Origin: Nicotiana tabacum
Lineage: Eukaryota > Streptophyta > Magnoliopsida > Solanales > Solanaceae
Assembly: GCF_000715075.1 (NCBI RefSeq)
Contig: NC_134101.1
Coordinates: 134,988,237 to 135,052,236, forward strand
Direction of reading: 5' to 3'
DNA: 64,000 nt
The notes beneath the pieces are model-generated. The model was not told the DNA's origin. It did not search any database and was given only the letters and a program-made list of their open reading frames with translations. A program made the translations under genes and the position numbers. How positions within the stretch are numbered: position 1 is the first letter of the stretch; each line of letters opens with the position of its first letter. Below are positions 46,427 through 57,080 of the stretch, in pieces.

Positions 46427-46590
46427 ACGATCACATTCCTATTGAGAGAAGTTCTGTTGGGGCTGTGAGACCAGTCCAGTAGGTGTACGTTCGACCTTTT
46501 AGGAGGCTCTGTTCCGTGGTGAGTTTTGGCCGATTGTATTAGTTTTTCAGTTTTGCACTTCCACTTTCTTATTGAGCTCCTTTTTCACAG

Positions 46591-47115
46591 GCCTTTGACA
46601 AGCTTAAGTTCAAGCTGCTTTGTCGTGAATCCAGGTTGTGAAAAGCTTTGGATGGGGAGAAATCCCTCAGGCTTCTTTATGACAAAATGGGAGAGGAGTT
46701 GGTATACCTGCGGTATGAGGCGAATCGAAGCCTGAACTACGAAATCCATCTTGAGAAACAGGTAACCTTTGCTATGCTTGTTCTTCTATCCTTAGAGATT
46801 AATATTTCGATACTTCAGTTGTAGAGCAAGACAGAGGATCAAGAATGCCTTTGGGGCGAGGTTGGCCAGGCCAAGTATGAGTGTAACGGGATAGGGCTTA
46901 AATATATGCCCATATTGCGGCTAAGAAGAATGTTTTGGCCAAGGTTTCTGCCCTCGAGGTACAGCTTCGAAACGCTCGTGAAAATAGCTCGATTTAGATG
47001 AGCAAGATTGCAAGGCTCGAGTTCGACCTTTTGGAGATAAAGGCCGAGGTCGTGGACTCCCGGGATGAAGCTGAAGAGATCGGGCTAAGGCTGATAAGAA
47101 AGTGGCCATCTATTG
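46591..47115 (+). pseudogene. Downstream coiled-coil exons of element F
   Basis: After TTTTTCACAG (acceptor at 46590) a coding-like stretch reads AFDKLKFKLLCRESRL, a stop, then KSLRLLYDKMGEELVYLRYE. It ends GAGAAACAG with GTAACC at 46762, a normal donor. A short intron (about 57-63 bp) ends in CTTCAG or TTGTAG, followed by KTEDQECLWGEVGQAKYE and further Glu/Lys-rich segments up to about 47115. These look like exons of one long coiled-coil protein joined to the gag-like part. Several stops are present. The element breaks off at GGGTTCAAG near 47115. Confidence 0.5.
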
Positions 47116-47178
47116 CTAGGGTTCAAGTTTGAACTTTTATTTTATTTTGTTTTTTTTATAACTGTTGATTTGAGAAAC

Positions 47179-48111
47179 ATGACATCTTGGAATTATGGGA
47201 ATTTAGGTGTAGATAATTCTACTATTGATCTCCATACATATTGTGAAGGAAACCACCCGTGGCAAAATTTTCAAAACGTTCCTGAGAGCGAGTTATGTGC
47301 ACCAACTCAATCTTATTTGTGGAATGTGTGTGATGTGTGTGGTGGTAAAAATTGTCACTTTTATGGTTGTGCTTATATTTCTTATCTTCTCTCAACCCCT
47401 TACTATGATGGTTCTACCTTTTCTTGTGAAGTTAACAGGAACAAAGAACCTGGGAATGCAGACCTGAAGGAGATCAAGGATATGTTAAAGTGCCTTCTAA
47501 AACAAAATAATGAAAAACAATTGCAGATAGAAAGGCAAGAGGCAACTATTCTCAAGCCAGAGGCTCAATTGAGTCAAGTGGTTGGAGCTTTTAATGATCA
47601 ACACGCCAATATTTAGGATAGTAGCCAAGAAGAGCATGAATTTGAGGTGTTAATTGGGGAGGTCAGAGTAGAACATCAACAACCTAGCCAACTACAATTT
47701 GAGGATGTCAATGTTGAAGAAGTGAGACTAGAGTCAGCCAAGGAAATTGAGGATATAAATTTTGTTGACTATAGTATCACTGATGTTGAGGATGTTGAAA
47801 GTCCTGAAGTTCAAGTGTTTGAGCGCATTGGTCTACACTCCAAGCATTTTTTCACATTGGGTTTGGATGATGATATGGAAATAGAGTCATCTGAACCAAT
47901 TGAAGAGTCAAGAAATGAGAAACAAGGTGCATATATTTTGGAATTCTTCTTACCAGAAAGTCAGGATTACATACCTTATACAAAGGCCAAGGAGTGCAGA
48001 ATACTGCAATATTTCCTTGGGCCAGTTAGATTCGTTCCACCACCCCAAGAGCATAATCATAAGCTTGAAACAATACTTGGGGTTCAATTCATAAGCTCAA
48101 GGTGGAGGTAA
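47179..48111 (+). pseudogene. gag-like protein of Athila-like element G
   Basis: From the ATG at 47179 one frame runs 311 codons with a single internal TAG at 47614. It has a Cys/His cluster CDVCGGKNCHFYGC (about residues 51-64), which is a shifted version of a zinc knuckle. A Lys/Glu-rich helical stretch (about 95-140) and, after the stop, an acidic region (DVNVEEVRLESAKEIED, DVEDVESPEVQ) follow. The placement upstream of an Athila-type 3' region and LTR suggests a gag remnant of a non-autonomous Athila-like element. The 5' part of G is missing. No RT is present. Confidence 0.6.
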
Positions 48112-49103
48112 AAAATGATTCGCGTCGTGCCGCAACATTAAATCAAGCGCTTGTTGAGAGGCAACCCAACTTTATTTTTTTATTTTATTTTTAATTTAGT
48201 TTATTTTTTTATATTATTGTATTATTCTTGTAGTGTCAATTTTTGATTTTTAGGAGCATGGAACGCAAAGCCATTGGATTGATGCAACGGCAAACCAGAT
48301 GGTTGGAACTAAGTGTGAGGTACCCGCACGAAGGACCAGGCCTGGGAGAAGTCCGAGTACCCCATGAGCTGTTAGTGCTTCGGCATTTGGCCTACCAGGG
48401 AGTCTCTTTTACCCTTTTATTAGTTATAGTGTGCATTGTTAAGTGTAGGGTGAGGAGATTGTCTGGGTGACTTTCTATGCTATTTTAGTTGTGTTAGTTT
48501 AATTGAATATTTTTTTTTAGGAAAAAAAAAAGATTGGACTTTTCTCGACGATAGATCTATTAGACAATTTTCTTAGGGATTTAAGTCTAAAGAAAAAGAC
48601 AAAAAAAAATTCCTTTGTTAGGTAGTGTAGCAATTACCCCTTGGTTTTTCTTTGTGCTGCGGTTCTTTTCCAAAGGTTTTGTTTGAACTGGGTGTATTTA
48701 GTTTTTTTTATTATTTTTCTTTTTTGTACTGTAGGAATTCTTGGGCAAAGAATAGAAGTAGGATCCCTTAACTCCATGATACCTTGAATAGAGATTGCTT
48801 TAGTGTGACACTTAGGCTCATTAGTTGACTCTAGCAATAAAGCCTTAAATTGTGTGTTCTTGAGTTGGCTTAAGCACCTTGAGCAGACTATCTGATGGTC
48901 CTAACTGAATTGAGTCATGCGCCATGTGTGAGTGAGGCTTTGTGTATTCTATGCTAACACTCAATGCCTAGAACTTGCCCTGTGTGTGTACAGAGCGAAA
49001 TGGTAGTCTTAATTGGTCTGGAAGGTGATATAGGCGTTTCCTTGTTGAACCCATCTATATATGTTTTCACCCACCTGATTGTGTATATCCTAGTTAACCC
49101 CGT
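48112..49103 (+). other. 3' non-coding interior of G, left part
   Basis: T-rich sequence starting GAGGCAACCCAAC, which I recall as common in Athila-type 3' interiors. Poly-T and poly-A tracts occur at 48175-48230 and 48600. No gene supported. The stretch is interrupted at 49103 by element I and continues at 59857. Confidence 0.6.
49099..49103. repeat. Left target-site duplication of I (CCCGT)
   Basis: CCCGT precedes the I terminus TGTCAGG and recurs exactly at 59852-59856. Joining the two flanks gives TTAACCCCGTTGAGCC, continuous G sequence. Confidence 0.93.
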
Positions 49104-51887
49104 TGTCAGGACCCCAAACCCGGACCTGGTCCTGATGGCGCCTCTCACGAAGACAAGTCCAGCCGACACATTTCCAATTCAGTTTTAAACAATTAAACAA
49201 TAAGCATTTAGTCTTAAACATGATATAAATCCAAAAGTAAGTAGTGACAATACAGAACAATTTGCGGAATACAACCCATCACAGCCGGATACCGGGGTGT
49301 CACTAGTCATGAGCATCTATTAGTACGCTACAAGTCTGAAATGCCTACTAAACTATTACAGAATAACTGATAAAGAGATAAAAATGAGATAAAGGGGGAG
49401 AAACACGGGATTGCGGATGCCAAGCAGCTACCTCGTGAACTCCGAAATCTGCCGGGAGCTTCAACCCTCGCTAGCAGGATCAGCAATGCCTGAATCTTCA
49501 CACGGGGTGCAGGGAGTAAAGTGAGTACTCCAACTCAGTGAGTAATAATCATAAATAAAGACTGAAAGTAAGAAATCACGTAAGGCACATTATAGACTAT
49601 ACGAAAACAGTAAAAGCCAGTAAAAACAGTGAAGTAGTGATAATGTGTAAAGTCATTTTAATTCAGTTCAAACTTCACGAAATACTTTTTTAACAATTAA
49701 GCAGGTAAATGACAGACAAATAGGACAGATAATCACATAAAGGATTGCCCCTCTGGCATAATGTCAACAATACCATCCCCTCGGGCTATATCTTACATCA
49801 CAATGGGTACCCGTGCTCACTGGGGGTGTGCAGACTCCTGGAGGGGCCCCTTACGGCTCAAGCGCAATATCAAGCCATCTCGTGGCATCATCACTAGGCT
49901 CTCGGCCTCATATCAACAAGTCACCTCGTGGCGTACAAATCTCAGGCCCTCGGCCTCATAATCATAATTAGTGTTTCCTCACAACATAGGCCCTCGGCCT
50001 TAGTCAGTCAGAATCTCACAAGCCACTCAAGCAACAGTAAAACATGATGCTCAGCCCAAATTATCATTTAAAATATCATTTAATGTATTAAAACAGAGTA
50101 GACATGGCTGAGTTATGAAAACAGTAGAATATAGCATGACTGAGTACAAGTATAAAGTCAAAATAGTGAGGAAATATCAATAAAAATCCCTTAAGTGTTC
50201 AAATAGTTGGCACGAGGCCCAAATATGGCATTCAGCCCAAAACATGATGATAGCAAATAGTTTTTAGTCAAATACGCGGTAAAACAATCACTCGGGATGG
50301 ACTAAGTCACAATCCTCAATAGTGCACGACCTCACACTCGTCATCTAGCGTATGTGTCACCTCAATATAGCACAACGATGTGCAATCCGGGGTTTCATAC
50401 CCTCAGAACATCATTTAAAATCATTACTCAACTCAATCCGGTCTAAACTCTAGCCCGCAATTCCTTTGTCACTCGAATCGGCCTCCACTCGTGTCGAATC
50501 TCTCCAAAATCAGAATCACGACGTCAAATATGCTTAGGGAACGAAGCCCAATCGAAAATAATCAATTTATAGCATAAATCCCGAAATTACCAAAACCCTA
50601 CTCCGGGGCCCATGTCTCGGAATTCGATAAAATTCACATCAATAGATTCCTCATCTCCCCACGAGTTCATATATATCAAAAGTACCAAAATTCAACCACA
50701 AATGGTCCCTCAAATCCTCAAGTCTAGGTCTCCAATACCAAGCCCTAGTTTCCCCAATTTTAATCCTTAAATTCCATTAACTATAGCTCTAATCCGTGAA
50801 ATAATACCATAGGAACGAGTTTTAGGTCCAAAATCCTTATCTCAATGAAGTTCCCTTGAAATCCTTGTTCAAAATCATCCAAAAATCTCCAAAGCCGACA
50901 TAGAAATGGTGGAATAGTTCAAAAATCGCGAAGGAAACAATTTATATGTTCTGGCCCAGGGATTTCGCATCTGCGGCCAATTACCCGCTTCTGCGGTCAA
51001 GACCACCGCATCTGCAGCCCTCACTTAAGTCCCACTTTCCGTATCAGCGATGCACAGGACGCATTTGCGCCATCGCAGGTGCGGTCCCGCAACCGCTTCT
51101 GCGGTTCCTGCCAACTTCACCATCTTCCGCTTCTGCGACCGATCTTTCGCATTTGCAGCATCGCACCTGCGGTCCCCAATCCGCAGGTGCGGAAACAACA
51201 GAAGCAGCAAAATTCTGCAGCTCCTCCAAACTCCCAAACTCTCCGGCAACCATCCGAAATCACCTCGAGGCCCCCGGGACCTCAACCAAAAAATACAAAC
51301 ATACCCCATAACCTTACTCAAACTTATACCAGTATTCAAAACACCTCAAACAATATCAAATCAACCATAAGTCATCGGATTCAAGCCTAAGTTTTCAAAA
51401 TCTTCCGAATTCCGTTTTTTATCACAAACCCAACCAAACCACGTCCGAATGACCTGAAATTTTGCACACACATCCCATATGACACAACAGAACTAATACA
51501 ACTCTCGGAATTCCATTCCGATCCCTATATCAAAATCTCACCTATCAACCGGAAAACACCAAAAATCCAATTTCACCATTTCAAGCCTAAATCTACTCCG
51601 GACATCCAAAACTCATTCCAATCATGCTCCTAAGTCCCAAATCACCTCCCGAAGCTATCTGGGCCATCGGAACTCACATCCGAGCCCTCTAACACATAAG
51701 TCAACATCCGAGTGACTTTTCTAACTTAAGCTTCCTCAAAAGAGACTAAGTGTCTCAAACTTTAACAAATCCTTTCCGAACCCGAGCCAACCAAACCGAT
51801 CACATATGGAACCGATAGACAAAGCAATAAAAAGAAGAAATAGGGGAACGGAGTGTCAACTCATGAGACGACGTGCTAGTCGTCATA
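49104..51887 (-). repeat. 3' LTR of I (2784 bp)
   Basis: On the minus strand it starts TATGACGACTAGC (the usual second base G is A) and ends GTCCTGACA. The terminal dyad GACGAC/GTCGTC is perfect (51867-51884). The CGCA-TC-TGCG cluster is at 50946-51200, next to a TATA-like ACATATAAATTG. The repeat region shared with the solo LTR is at 49745-50010. Confidence 0.92.
50946..51200. promoter_or_regulatory. CGCATCTGCG cluster in the U3 of the I 3' LTR
   Basis: Words such as TTCGCATCTGCGG, CCGCTTCTGCGG and CCGCAGGTGCGG recur. The arms CGCA and TGCG are separated by two or four bases. The twin cluster in the 5' LTR is at 58945-59165. Confidence 0.55.
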
Positions 51888-51899
51888 TCCTCCCTAACT

Positions 51900-53563
51900 T
51901 AAACAAAGTTTCGTCCTCAAACGAGTCAAGAAACATACCTGAAGCCTCAAATAGGTGAGAATATCTGCTCTGCATCTCCCGCTCTGTCTCCCAGGTAGCC
52001 TCCTCCATGGGCCAACCTCTCCACAGCACTTTCACTAAAGCTATAACATTTGACCTCAACTTTCGAACCTGATGACCCAAAATAGCTACTAGCTCCACAT
52101 TATAGGTCAAATCATCATCTAACTGAATCGTGCTGAAATCCAAAACATGAGACGGATCCTCAATATACTTCCGGAGCATAGAAACATGAAATACTGGATG
52201 CACACTCGACAAGCTAGTGACAAGGCAAGCTCATAAGCCACCTTCCCAATCCTCTGAAGCACCTTAAAATGCCCAATGAACCGAGGACTCAATTTACGCT
52301 TCTTCCCAAATCTTATAACACCCTTCATGGGTGAAACCTTCAACAGAACCTTCTCACCAACCATGTAGGACACATCCCGAACCTTCCGGTCAGCATAACT
52401 CTTTTGCCTCGACTGTGCTGTACGAAGCCTCTCTTGAATTACCTTCACCTTTTCTAATGCATCCTGCACCAAGTCTGTCCCCAATAGCCTAGCCTCACCC
52501 GACTCGAACCAACCAACTGGAGATCTACACCGCCTCCCATACAAAGCCTCATATGGAGCCATCTGAATACTTGACTGGTAGTTGTTGTTATAAGCAAACT
52601 CTGCAAGCGGTAGAAACTGATCCCATGACCCTTTGAAATCAATGACACAAGCGCGTAACATGTCCTCCAATATCTTAATAGTGCGCTCGGACTGCCCGTC
52701 CGTCTGAGGGTGAAAAGTTGTGCTCAACTCAACCTGAGTACCCAACTCTCGCTGCACAAACCTCCAAAACTGCAAAGTAAACTGAGTGCCCCTATCTGAA
52801 ATGATGGAAACTGGGACACCATGCAAACGAACAATCTCCGGATATAGATCTTTACCAACCGCTCTGAAGAATAAGTAGTACACACAGGAATGAAGTGCAT
52901 GGATTTGGTCAGCCGATCCACAATCACCCAAATAGCATCGAACTTCTTCATAGTCCGTGGGAGTCCAACTACAAAGTCCATAGTGATCCGCCCCCACTTC
53001 CACTCTGGAATATCCATCCGCTGAAGCAAGCCACCCGATCAATGATGCTCATATTTCACCTGCTGACAATTGATATACCGAGCTATAAATCCCACAATAT
53101 CTTTCTTCATTCTTCTCCACCAATAATGCTACCTCAAATCGTGATACATCTTCGCGGCACCCGGATGAATGGAATACCGCGAGCTATGGGCCTCCTCTAG
53201 AGTCAACTTCCAAAGCCCATCTACATTTGGCACACATATACGGCCCTGCATCCTCAGCACCCCATCATCACCAATAGTCACATCTCTGGCATCATCATGC
53301 TGAACTCTGTCCTTAAGGACAAGCAAGTGTGGATCATCATACTGGCTCTCTCTAATGTGATCATATGAGGAAGACCGAGAAACCACACAAGCCAATACCC
53401 GACTAGGCTCCAAAATATCTAACCTCACGAACCAATTAGCCAAGGCCTGAACATCAACTGCAAGAGGTCTCTCCCCAACTGGAATATATGGCAAACTCCC
53501 CATACTCACCGGCTTTCGGCTCAATGCATCGGCCACCACATTGGCCTTTCCCGGATGATACAA
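51900..53563 (-). pseudogene. RNase H end, integrase and chromodomain-like tail of I
   Basis: On the minus strand: [16 protein letters not shown] at 53563 onward, then the zinc domain HSSRYSIHPGAAKM. The pair Cys-X2-Cys is damaged, reading YINC, with Tyr codon at 53077-53075. The core has Asp in TMDFVVGLP, Asp in SIISDRGTQF and Glu in DGQSERT. The C-terminal part is [27 protein letters not shown], and after a frameshift HPVFHVSMLRKY and the tail EEATWETEREMQSRY (about 51990). Frameshifts lie near 53040 and 52190. Integrase inserts the DNA copy; the lost zinc ligand and shifts make it inactive. Confidence 0.9.
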
Positions 53564-53608
53564 TATAGTGATATTAATCCTTTAGCAACTCCAACCACCT
53601 CTGCTGCC

Positions 53609-54820
53609 TCAAATTTCCTTCTGCTTAAATAAGTGCTGGAGGCTATGATGATTGGTAAATGCCTTACACGACACATCATACAAGTAATGCCTCCAAATCT
53701 TCAACATATGAACTATGGCAGCCAACTCCAAATCATGAATGGGGTAGTTCTTCTCATGGGGCTTCAACTGACAAGAATTATAAGCGATAAATCTACCCTC
53801 CTGCATCGATGCACAAACAATACCAACTCTCGAAGCATTATAATACACGGTATATGAACCTGAAGCTAATGGCAAAACTAACATTGGAGTTGTAGTCAAG
53901 GCTATCTTGAGCTTCTGAAAGCTCTCCTCACACTCATCCGACCATACAAACGAAGCACCCTTCTGAGTCAAATTAGTCAAGAGAGATGCGATAGATGAGA
54001 ATCCCTGAACAAACCGGCGATAATAGCCTGGCAAACCAAGAAAGCTGTGAATCTTTGTGGTTGAGGACGGTCTGGGCCAACTCTGAACCGCCTCTATCTT
54101 CTTCGGATCAACCTGGATACCCTCACTGGACACCACGTGCCCTAAGAAAGCCACTGAACTAAGCCAAAACTCACACTTGGAGAATTTTGCATAAAGCTTC
54201 TCCTCCCCCAATCTCTGCAACACAACTCTCAAATGCTCCGCGTGCTCCTCCTGACTATGCGAATACACCAGAATATCATCAATGAAGACTATAACAAACG
54301 AGTCGAGATAAGGCCGGAACACGTTGTTCATCAAATGCATGAATGCTGTTGGGGCATTGGTCAGCCCAAAAGATATCACCAAGAACTAATAATGATCATA
54401 TCGGGTCTTGAAAGTTGTCTTAAGAATATCCGAGTCTCTGATCTTCAACTGGTGATAACCTGAATGGAGATCAATCTTGGAGAACACTCTCGCTCCCTGA
54501 AGCTGGTTGAATAAATCATCAATGCGAGGCAAAGGATGCTTGTTTGTAACTGTTACTTTGTTCAATTGCCTATAATCAATGCACATCCTCATAGTGCCAT
54601 CCTTTTTCTTCACAAATAGAACCGGCGCACCCCAAGGGGACACACTAGGCCGAATGAACCCCTTATCGAGGAGTTCCTGAAGCTGCTTCTTTAACTCCTT
54701 CAACTTCGCTAGTTCCATATGATACAGTGGAATAGAAATGGGCCGAGTGCCCAGCACTAAGTCAATACCAAAATCAATATCCCTATCTGGTGGCATGCCC
54801 GGCTGGTCTGCAAGAAACAT
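53609..54820 (-). pseudogene. Reverse transcriptase and RNase H of I
   Basis: One frame with a single stop near 54383 covers [35 protein letters not shown], then the catalytic FIDDILVYS starting at 54286. Both RT aspartates are kept. RNase H reads YYNASRVG with Asn (53839-53837) where C has YCDASS, so the first catalytic Asp is lost. A further Asp-to-Asn appears at NHHSLQHLF (C has DHKSLQYIF). Without RNase H activity the RNA template would not be removed. Confidence 0.92.
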
Positions 54821-54944
54821 ATCGGGAAACCCCTCACAACTGGAATAGAATCAACACTGGGAGTCTATGCACCGACATCCCTCACAAAGGCTAGATACAA
54901 AAGACAACTCTTCCCGACCATACGCTGGGCTTTCAAGAATGAGA

Positions 54945-55488
54945 TTACTCTACTGGAACATAATCAGTCAAACCTCGCCACTCAATCCGTGGCACACCCG
55001 GTATAGCCAATGTGACTGTCTTGGCATGACAGTCCAGAATAGCACGACATGGAGATAGCCAATCCATTCTCACAATGATATCGAAATCCACCATACATAA
55101 TAATAAAAGATCCACTCGAGTTCTCCAGACCCCCAATAGTCACAACACACGACTAGTACACATGGTCTACAATAACAGTATCGCCCACCAGGGTAGATAC
55201 ATGAACAGGTAAAGCAATAAAATCACGGGGCATACCCAAATAACGAGCAAAGTATGATGACACATAAGAAAAGGTGGAACGGGGATCAAATAATACAGAG
55301 GCATCTCTGTGGCAAACTGAAACAATACATGTGATGATAGCATCGGAAGCAATAGCATCGGGTCTATTTGGGAGTGCATAGAAATGAGCATGACCACCAC
55401 CAGATCGACCTCCCCCTCTAGGGCGACCCCTAGCTGACTGACCTCCACCTCTAGCTGGTTGGGCGGGTGGTGATGAAGTAATTGGCAC
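54945..55488 (-). pseudogene. Protease of I
   Basis: After a Gly/Arg-rich linker (RGGGQSARGRPRGGGRSG) the frame reads FYALPNRPDAIASDAI and the active-site stretch SVLFDPRSTFSYVSSYF. The Asp codon is at 55287-55285 and the next-but-one residue is Arg (55281-55279), where a Gly is expected. The second half follows after a stop and a frameshift: MVDFDIIVRMDWLSPCRAILD near 55090-55020. In that half Gly is also replaced by Arg (IIVRMDW; C has IIGMDW). Confidence 0.87.
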
Positions 55489-55499
55489 TGAAGCTGATA

Positions 55500-56879
55500 A
55501 TTGACCCCTCTACTGAGATGAACCCGCAAGATGGCAAGGACACTGCCTCCACATATAGCCCGTCTCTCCATACTCATAACAAGTCTCGGGTGATGGAGAA
55601 GGAGGGTGAAGGGAACCCCTAGCACCGGAATGACTAGTAGATGAAATCGGCATAGAAGAGCCCTAAGTTGATGGAGCACGGGATGAACTCTGAGTTGGAA
55701 GGGCACTAAGTGATGACTGGCCCTGATGAGAATTGTGAGAACCATGACCCAATGACGCCCCACGATAACCTGGGCGAGCTGGCTGAGCATGCCTAAATGG
55801 AAGGCCTCTACCGTGCCGAAACTGACCTCTCGAAGGAGCACCAGTATAACTACCAGATCCTCGAGGCCTCTTAGCCTCCCTCTCCTCTCGCTCCTGGCGA
55901 CGAACAGACTCAATCTCCCGAGCAATGTCAACAACCTCCTCAAAGGTAGCACTAGTCACCCTCTCTCTGGTCATGAGAATACGAAGATGATAAGTGAGGC
56001 CATCAACAAACCTCCTAATCCTCTCTCTATCTGTCGGAACCAACCAAATCACATGGCAAGCTAACTCAGAGAACCTTATTTCATACTGCATTACCATCAT
56101 CTCTCCCTGACCAACCACTCAAACTGCCTGCGCAGCTCCTCTCTACGAGACTGTGGCACATACTTCTCCAGAAAGAGAATGGAGAACTGCTGCTAGGTAA
56201 GGGGTGTTGCACCAATAGGCCTACAACTCTCAAAAGTCTCCCACTAAGTGAAGGCAGCTCCCAAAAACTGATAAGTAGTGAAAGCGACCCCGCTGGTCTC
56301 TAGAATACTCGTTTTACGAAGCATCCTCTAACACTTATCTAAGAAACCCTGGGCATCATTGCCATCTGCACCACTGAAGGTCGGAGGCTGAAGTCTACCA
56401 AACCTCTCCAACCTACGCTGCTCATCCTCTAGCATGGCAGGAACTACATAGTCCTGAGCAACTACAACCGGCAGGGCTGGGTGCGCCCCCGGTGTCTGAA
56501 GTCCCTGCACGACCTACTCAGGTGTACTAGCGGCGAGAGTCTGATTGCCTCATCGGGCCTAAGAAGTAGCTGCGGCTGTAGTGACTGAAACCGCCTGAGC
56601 TAGGCTAGTGCAAACTGATAGAATATGATCCAAGGCCTCTTGAAGACCCGAAATCACAATGGGCATAGTTGGTACCTGAGCTGGTGTTGCTGGAGCGTCC
56701 ATAACTGGGACCCGATCCTGAACTGGGGTGGCTGGTGGATCTGCAGGTGCTGCCTTAGTTGCTGTGCGGGCCACACCTCTGCCCCTACTGCGACCACGAC
56801 CGCGTCCTCGGCCTCTAGTTGACACAGCTGGTGGTATTGGTGGTCGTCCATCCTCACCGGTAGCGCGTGTCCTCACCAT
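55500..56879 (-). pseudogene. gag of I
   Basis: The ATG at 56879 starts MVRTRATGEDGRPPIPPAVS, followed by Arg/Gly repeats (RGRGRGRSRGRG) and a stop at 56559. The frame continues with ERFGRLQPPTFSGADGNDAQ near 56430, stops at 56328, and resumes after a shift with YEIRFSELACHVIWLVPTDR at 56090. The zinc knuckle near 55590-55540 is damaged, reading CYEYGETGYMWRQC, so one Cys is Tyr and the His position is lost. Gag builds the particle; this one is non-functional. Confidence 0.87.
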
Positions 56880-57064
56880 CTGTGAGAGAATAGAATAACA
56901 GAAGTTTAGTACTTGGATCAACAGATTCGCACGACAAGAATTTCAAGAATATGAAGTTTTTCCTAAAGGTTTTGCAGCCTCTCGAGGATAAATATATACG
57001 TCTCTGTACCGATCCGCGAGACACTACTAAACTTGCTCATAAATCGTGAGACCTATGTAACCTA

Positions 57065-57077
57065 GGCTCTGATACCA
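57065..57077 (-). other. Primer-binding site of I
   Basis: GGCTCTGATACCA on the plus strand equals the 3' end of plant initiator tRNA-Met, so the minus strand carries a perfect 13-base primer site, three bases from the 5' LTR. Confidence 0.93.
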
Positions 57078-57080
57078 ACT

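Noticed and set aside
48243..48470. 75-codon frame in the 3' interior of G
   Set aside because: It lies in non-coding Athila-type 3' sequence, ends in a hydrophobic run with no family signal, and the region is otherwise rich in poly-T tracts.
50946..51390. Overlapping plus- and minus-strand frames of about 100-120 codons in I LTRs (also 58850-59383)
   Set aside because: They span the CpG-rich palindrome cluster in the LTR, where stop codons are rare by composition. Overlapping frames on both strands and disagreement between the two LTRs argue against coding.
57065..57080. tRNA-like 3' end GGCTCTGATACCA as part of a tRNA gene
   Set aside because: Only the primer-site complement is present. 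No cloverleaf sequence surrounds it, and it lies directly next to an LTR.
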